Positions 57,898 through 64,000 of a stretch of DNA of 64,000 nt are shown piece by piece. Numbering within the stretch: the first letter of the stretch is position 1; every line of letters begins with the position of its first letter. The stretch spans positions 205,330,690 to 205,394,689 of the forward strand of contig CP136069.1 in NCBI GenBank assembly GCA_032622095.1, read 5' to 3'. The position numbers were made by a program, and so were the translations under genes. This stretch comes from Siphonodentalium dalli. Lineage: Eukaryota > Mollusca > Scaphopoda > Gadilida > Siphonodentaliidae. A model generated the notes under the pieces. The model did no database searches. It saw only the letters and a program-made list of their open reading frames with translations, and had not been told where the DNA came from.

Positions 57898-58053
57898 CGA
57901 TTCCACATTGCAAGCTGAAACAACGTTAATCTGTTCTTTTATCATAATTATGGTCTTTGATTTTGATGCTTTGAAGTTTGGTAGACCATAAAACAACGAG
58001 AATTTTGTGGAGTTCATATCCTGTTAATTGAATCGAAACTGTGATGACTCAAA

Positions 58054-58059
58054 ATTAAA
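58054..58059 (+). terminator. candidate polyadenylation signal
   Basis: ATTAAA about 157 bp after the stop codon. No AATAAA was seen between the stop and the next transposon at 58,132. Confidence 0.3.
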
Positions 58060-58131
58060 AAAATGATTCTTTTCTATTCGGGAGACTGAATCGAGAATCA
58101 AATTTAAATTCAATGAATCGTAAGATCCTAG

Positions 58132-58384
58132 TTAACCCTTTCATGACGGGAGCTGTGCTGGTGCAGCATTAAAGATCCTGTGCCAGTGCATTCTCTTATA
58201 TATGCATGCTTCCCATAGGGAACCTTGCATATATAAGAGAATGCACTGGCTTACAAGGTCATTGTAAATATTGTAAGGCCAATGCATTCTCTTGTGTATG
58301 CGATGCTCCATGTGGGAGACTCGCATATATAAGAGAATACATTGGCACAGAGTTTTCACAAAATTTCAGCCATGAAAGGGTTAA
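58132..58384 (+). mobile_element. family D TTAA element
   Basis: TTAACCCTTTCATGACGGGA...CAGCCATGAAAGGGTTAA, 253 bp, two hairpins. Confidence 0.88.
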
Positions 58385-58427
58385 GACTCAATAAATGAAC
58401 CAGATTCCAAGAAAGTTTCAAAGTGCA

Positions 58428-58676
58428 TTAACCCTTTCATGAAGGGAGTTGAACTGGTTCAGCATTAAAAATCCTGTGCCAGTGCATTCTCTTATATATG
58501 AGTGTCTCCTATAGGAATGAGAATGCACTGGTTTCCAAGGTCAAGGTAAATATCCTTTGGCCAATGTATTCTCTTATATATGCGAGACTCCCTATGGGAG
58601 ACTTGCCTATATAATAGAATGCATTGGCACAGGGTTTTCACAAAATTTCAGGAAGCTCCAGTCATGGAAGGGTTAA
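58428..58676 (+). mobile_element. family D TTAA element
   Basis: TTAACCCTTTCATGAAGGGA...AGTCATGGAAGGGTTAA, 249 bp. Same orientation as the copy 44 bp upstream. Confidence 0.88.
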
Positions 58677-58789
58677 TTAATACTTTAATATATTCCCACT
58701 AGTCTTGTCTTAATTTAACCTCTAACTCTTTCAGTTCAAGGGCGAACCAATTTTAAATAAGATCGAATGCCAGGAATAGAGAGCATAGT

Positions 58790-58935
58790 ATGAGCATACA
58801 TGTATACCTCACTCATATTTAAATTTGCACAGTTCTATTTTTCACACACTGAATTTAAAACAAGAGTGAAAAATAGTATGACTCCTGAGTACATACACTA
58901 TGGAAGGTAGGACTGAATAAACAATCATATTTACA
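58790..58935. repeat. dispersed repeat related to 26,100-26,330
   Basis: CAGTTCTATTTTTCACACAC facing GAGTGAAAAATAGTATGACT. Confidence 0.5.
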
Positions 58936-59317
58936 TGTGGGTAACCATTCTCAACACCATTGTCCAGGACATACATGTACGACACTAATGTAACCTCTAA
59001 ATCATCGCTTCAAACCTCCGGATAGCTGCTATTTGGAACTAATGCAGTGGATGAGCTATATATTTGTTGCCGGAGTTTTTGTACTTACAAGTGTAAGGGA
59101 TTGTTTATTTTATGAACATCTATTAAACGGTTGAGGTGTGAATCCCATCCAAACATTAATATATGTTTTAAATAAATTTAGAGACTTGATTAGTGATCCT
59201 GGCCATATATATGGGAAAAAATAAATCAAATACCCCCTCCGATGATTTAAGGATACCCTTGACTGGTATTTAAGTTGTTGCATTAGGTCTATTTATCTTT
59301 TAAGACCCTGTAGGAAC

Positions 59318-60057
59318 CACAGGCCCCTGGAGAAAAATACCAGATATCAATATATACTATAACAGTGACAAGGTTCACTAGTCCGATTTTTGGGAAAAAC
59401 AGACCATCTATCATATTCCTCATAGATTCTCAAAATCTTTCTTCTCAGTCACAATATATTAATTTGTGTGTGATTGGCCATGAAATTTCCTTTCTTTTGA
59501 TGTTTTATTCGATAGTATCAAATGAAGGGAAGTCGAGATATCGTATCGAAAACTAACAAAACCTTCCGACGAAAAGCAGTCATCAGTTTCCCTGTCCGGT
59601 AAGTAGTGATTATACACGGATACATATTACGATTGTAATTGCCGAACTTGCGAATTCCCTGTACGATAAGTCAACTTCGTTTAAATAGACTTCGTCAAGT
59701 TATATATCAAATGAAAGAGAAATTCATACCCAAAAATATACACTGGGAGTGTAAGTTGACATTTTTTTTGTATTATTAAAGATATTAGGCGGACAGGGAG
59801 ACTCCTAAATTTCCAGTAGATATTGCAAGTTTTTGGTACGATGTCTCGACTTCCCTTCGTTTGATATTATGGAATTATACATCAAAAGAAAGGAAATTTC
59901 ATGGCCAATAAGACACACTGAAATATATTGTGACTGATTTTGAGAATCTATGAGCAATATGATAGATGGTGTGTTTTTCCCAAAATCGGACTTGTGAACC
60001 TTGCCATTGGTACAATATATATTGGTATATCTGCTATTTTTCCCCCAGGGGCCTGTG
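59318..60057. mobile_element. CACAGG hAT-like foldback, 740 bp
   Basis: CACAGGCCCCTGGAGAAAAA...TTTTTCCCCCAGGGGCCTGTG. Long arms also pair GATTCTCAAAATC with GATTTTGAGAATC. Perfect 8-bp TSDs GTAGGAAC at 59,310-59,317 and 60,058-60,065. Confidence 0.93.
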
Positions 60058-60065
60058 GTAGGAAC

Positions 60066-60541
60066 AATGTTTTAAGTATTTTCTGATCGAATCTGGCACT
60101 ATTACTATATACAATTAAAATGAGATTAATATAATTATAAACATTTATTGAGATATTAATAAATTATTCAACAATTAACATAATCCTCAAAGTCCATTCA
60201 CAATATTACGAATATATACATAGTATAATATTCTTAGAGAAACAGCAGCCTTAAACTGACATGGATCGTTCGAACCCCAAATTTATGAATATCTAATTTG
60301 GTAAGAGGTAAAGAACACAACCAGGACATTGCCTCTTGGTTCTGAATGATATGCCATTATGAATATAGATATGCCAAGATGAAAATAACCTTAAGATCTG
60401 CCACAGTTATTATCACATAGCAGAATCTATTTTATCCACAAACAAGTCTTCAGTATAAAAACTTAAAATTCCGAGACAAAAATCGTAAGCACGCCAAGTC
60501 ATTTGACTCATACAGCAGGAATATAAACAAAACATTCAAAT
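60066..60541. other. no gene seen
   Basis: AT-rich spacer. Confidence 0.4.
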
Positions 60542-61690
60542 AAAGGTACACAATCTGATTCGATGGTCCCCATATCAGATTCCAACAACAACAACAACAT
60601 TTCTTTAAAATACACTTTAGTTATCAGAATAAATTAATTACCAAACAAGAGCTACGCTGGGCGTGCAAAATACGCCCTCTCTGGGGAAAATTGGCGGATG
60701 GAACCCAAATTCGAACTTGAGCTGTCTTTTCTCCTAATAAACCCACATACCAAATTTGATTGAAATCGGTTCACTCTAACTAAAGTTATCATCTGGACAA
60801 CAAATTTCAGGGATTTTCTAAGTCAAATTATGTCAAAAAAGGGGCCATAACTCTCGCAAAAATTATCGGATTAAAACGAAATTCGGTCTTGAGCTGTATT
60901 TCGATATATGTAATCCACACAAAAAACGGGTTTTGCGTATAAACATTCCAAAATCGAGTTATCATCCGGAAACCAAAAAACATAAGAAAAACTGAATTTT
61001 CTGAGTTGAAAAAGGGGCATAACTCTGCCAAAAATGGTCGGACAGAACCCAAGTTCGAACTTGACCTGTGTTTTGGTGGGAGAAAGTAATATACCAAATT
61101 TGGATTCATTCCGATAAACTATACTAAAGTTATCATCCGGACAACAAATTTCAAGGATTTTCTAAGTAAAAAAACGTCAAATAAGGGGCATAACTCCGGT
61201 GAAAATCGGCGGGCGGAACCCAAATTCGAACTTGAACTTACTTTTCGGCTAATAAACCCACATACCAAATTTTATTAAATTTGGTTCACTCTAACTAAAG
61301 TTATCATCCGGAAACCAGGTTAACGGACGCCCGGACGGATGCCCGGACGGACGGACAGACAGACCAATACTATAATACGGCCGTTTTTTCAAACGGGCGT
61401 ATAAAAATAATGCTAACCAATGTTCAACTCTGACATAAAATGTTCCAAAATGTGTTATATATCAACATTTTGTTTAATGCAATTTGGTATCGAGAGTATG
61501 TTGGTCCGCTCGTCAAATATTTTCTAGGCCGCCAAATATTCCAGGTGGTGAAAAATAATAGATTTTAAAAATCCATATTTGATAACTCTGAGCTTTGATG
61601 GTGGGTTCCTCGACTCGAATCAAATATTTTTTACCCCTGAAGTTAAAGAAATAGTCATTTATGAGTGTTAATTCTGATTATGTATCTTTA
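60542..61690 (+). repeat. dispersed repeat Q, copy 2, split by family H
   Basis: Flanks match copy 1 at 56,490-57,325. A family H element sits between TTAATTACCA and AATGCTAACCA. Confidence 0.7.
60644..61410 (+). mobile_element. family H satellite-core element
   Basis: Starts CAAGAGCTACGCTGGGCGTG, has four monomers of about 160-175 bp (CATAACTCNGGNNAAAAT..AAAGTTATCATCCGGA), then CCGGACGGACGGACAGACAG and the end TTTTTTCAAACGGGCGTATA. Boundaries are set by comparison with the uninterrupted Q copy. Confidence 0.8.
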
Positions 61691-61716
61691 ACTTTTGATT
61701 GAACGGTAATTGATAG

Positions 61717-61934
61717 GTAATCATCGTATTGAAAGTGGCTTCATTCAGCAAACCCAGAAGCTGTCAATGTTTTGTGAAAAATTTAAACAAATTGATGTCT
61801 TAACTGTATTTGTCTTGCAATGGGGCAAGTCTGCCAATAACATGAATGGACTATTGAACATCTGGTGGTTATACCATGGACTAGATAATGAGCACAATCT
61901 TCAAAATCAGCAATTTGCAACCAGTCTCATGATA
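61717..61934 (+). CDS. candidate internal exon, unrecognised protein
   Basis: An open block bounded by AG (TGATAG) and a strong donor ATA|GTGAGT. Encodes NHRIESGFIQQTQKLSMFCE, QIDVLTVFVLQWGKSANNMN, LLNIWWLYHGLDNEHN and so on (about 72 codons). The composition looks like a globular protein rather than a repeat. The acceptor has a poor pyrimidine tract, and I recognise no family. Confidence 0.35.
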
Positions 61935-63280
61935 GTGAGTCAAGTTTCAATTGCAAAATTTCTAAAATTTTATATATGCAAAGCATGCAGATATGTGGAT
62001 ACATGTACTTGGCATTTTAGCGGAGACAAAATCTCTATGAATTGTTTTTAGCAAATTCATGGTTGATAAAGATGCTCCATCTCTTCCCGGTAACCACACA
62101 AATTTCTATGAAATTCTTTTTGAATAATTTAATTTAGACAAGTTAGCATTATTATTCAATACACAGAAATATCTGCTGTTAAACTTATCCCTTTGGCAGG
62201 TGTCGCCGCCAATATAAAAATCCACCCTGGTAAACCTGTGGGTTTATCAGGGTTAACCCCCCCTGATACACCCAGGTATGCCCTGGTAAACCCCCATGTA
62301 AAAAACAATAATATTAAGAGGGATACAAATTTAACCCATTGCCGGGTAGAGCGACATTTATGTTGCCGTACAGTTGGCAGGTGGAATGACATTTATATCA
62401 TTTATGGTAGTTTTAGGATAATATTATGTTACTATGTAAATGACTTCAAATATCATCTCCAAAAGGAAACGTTTCCCAGATATAATGTGAATGGACATTA
62501 TTTTAATTATTTACATTGAATCGTTCTCTTAATAATGTTGTGTGTATGATTTATTTGTTATACATCTATAGGCGATTGTTATATTATTCAAGTTTATTTG
62601 CAAATATATATTCATCCATGGATATGATGTCACTATATGATGTACTCACCCGCCAAAAGGTTAAAGGTGTTTAAATACAGAATGTTGCAATGTTCTAAAA
62701 ATAGCAACAATCCTGTCCCAGATCATGAAATAAAGTAATAGCAGAAGCTGATCTGGAGCTCTTTATTCCGGTCACACCAGCGTGTGATACGCTCTTCAAT
62801 TTCTGACAATTTCATAGGAGTTGTGTTCGCAAGCAGATCAGCCCAAAAAAGCAAATTTCCAGGACCAACAACTCTGGTGTTTCTAACCGGATTTGATTTT
62901 TTTTCAGCTGTATCATCAACTTCACTCATGGAATGCACATACTGGTACCTTAATAGACTATTTTCGTTAAGAATATTTTTTGTTGAAAATTTTGCCCCCA
63001 CCCCAATGTCAAAATATAAGACTGACCCTGTCCAGTTTTTGTTCTCGCAATAAACTGACAACGATCAACACGAATGTGAAAACCAAATTTAGTTATCTGG
63101 AATGATACGGGAGAACAACAGAGTACAATCAATTTGAGGTTTGCCAAACTATGGGCGGTAACTCCGCAGGGGAAGCGCGGACACAAGTTTTGATGCCCGT
63201 GGGCAGTAGGGCATATCGAGGTGTGCATATATGTCTGAATTAATACAGAAGACTCAGGGAAGAGATACACCATCTTAAAC
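61935..63280. other. spacer with one unexplained frame
   Basis: A 112-codon - frame (62,723-63,061) reads RVVGPGNLLFWADLLAN and EERITRWCDRNKELQ. No family is recognised. A short palindromic GGTAAACCTGTGGGTTTATC block lies near 62,230. Confidence 0.35.
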
Positions 63281-63286
63281 TGTGCT

Positions 63287-63726
63287 CAAGCCTGCAAATA
63301 GTGTGTCGGTCATTTGCAGAATGAGGTCCCCAGAGGGTGAATTTAGTGACGCTATCCCGCACAGTGGGCTAGCATCACTAAATTCACCCTCTGGGAACCT
63401 CATTCTGCTTAGGCCCTCAACTGCTAGGGTAGACCTGGGATCAGATTGAAGTTACCCAGTTGAAGTTGGTGATGTTCACCCATTGGGCACCTCAATTATG
63501 CATTTGATCTGCTGCAAATTAGGGGATATAGAACTTCCCAGAAGGGAAAACTAAAAACAATGTTAATTTGATACTGTATATACTTCCCAGAAGATGAGGC
63601 CTAAGCAGAATGAGGTCTCCAGAGGGTGAATTTGGTGATGCTAGCCCACTGTGCGGGGTAGCATCACTAAATTCACCCTCTGGGGACCTCATTCTGCAAA
63701 TGACAAGCACGCTATTTGAAGGCTTG
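63287..63726. mobile_element. family A MITE with 8-bp TSD
   Basis: CAAGCCTGCAAATAGTGTGT...CGCTATTTGAAGGCTTG with perfect ACTGTGCT duplications at 63,279-63,286 and 63,727-63,734. The cleanest A copy in the window. Confidence 0.95.
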
Positions 63727-63900
63727 ACTGTGCTGCATCAAATTGCTGATGCTTCAAATAATATTTTATGTAACATAGTAACATACTTGCATCATGTAAA
63801 CAGAAATGATATGCTGTTTCCTTTGACGTAAATCAGCTAGTGAAATCTAATACTGGTTTACATCGAAGAACGGTTTTGCCTTCCTCTTCTATAACAGATT

Positions 63901-64000
63901 ATAACCCTTTCAATACTAAATGGATTCTCCCAGTCAGTTAAAAAGTGTACATCGGTATAGTCTATTATTGATTTAATGGGATGTTAAGGTGGTAAAAGCA
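63901..64000 (+). mobile_element. family E element, cut by window end
   Basis: ATAACCCTTTCAATACTAAA + TGGATTCTCCCAG, the left end of family E. Confidence 0.65.

Overview
This is a gene-poor, AT-rich stretch of a eukaryotic (metazoan) genome. Spliced introns with GT..AG borders, dozens of miniature transposons (MITEs), foldback elements and satellite-bearing repeats rule out a prokaryote. The repeat style suggests a mollusc or another lophotrochozoan: core repeats of about 160 bp followed by (ACGG)-type microsatellite, frequent ACATGTA, and poly(G)/poly(C) tracts. That placement is an inference. No rRNA, tRNA or CRISPR array was recognised.

One real gene is clear. It is a seven-exon urate oxidase (uricase, UOX) on the + strand, from about 43,977 to 57,897. 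Conceptual splicing gives about 301-303 residues, the usual uricase length, with the catalytic positions present and a C-terminal SKL peroxisomal signal. Three of its splice junctions have been tandemly amplified. The exon 1 donor lies in a 26 x 42-bp array in which every unit keeps an intact GTAAGT and an open, in-phase reading frame. The exon 4 acceptor is present three times (62-bp unit) and the exon 7 acceptor four times (76-bp unit). This is the most unusual biology in the window.

A broken MULE/NOF-like transposase relic lies at about 14,440-16,175 (-). A possible internal exon of an unrecognised gene lies at 61,717-61,934. Nearly everything else is transposon-derived. Working family names used below: A, a double-hairpin MITE with 8-bp target duplications (TSDs), about 15 copies; B, a repeat whose terminus has expanded into an 18 x 55-bp array; C, D, E and relatives, TTAA-flanked MITEs that share one palindromic module; F, TA-flanked palindromes starting CAGTAATGCCC; G and H, satellite-core elements resembling bivalve 'pearl' repeats; I, a CAGGGGCGCC hAT-like MITE; J, a large TIR element with a 61-bp internal array; L, a TTAA-flanked MITE; three CACAGG hAT-like foldbacks; and a 3.4-kb TA-flanked element.

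Layout: 1-6 kb, 29-bp minisatellites and A/B/F copies; 6-10 kb, H (with I nested) and J; 10-14 kb, C and A copies; 14-18 kb, transposase relic and G; 18-26 kb, F, C, A, L and I copies; 26-28.5 kb, B and its array; 28.5-36 kb, nested TTAA elements, I, F and a 43-bp array; 36-42 kb, H interrupted by the 3.4-kb element, then a hAT-like foldback; 42-43.9 kb, L and A directly upstream of uricase; 44-58 kb, uricase with transposon-filled introns; 58-64 kb, D pair, hAT-like foldback, H, candidate exon, A and E.
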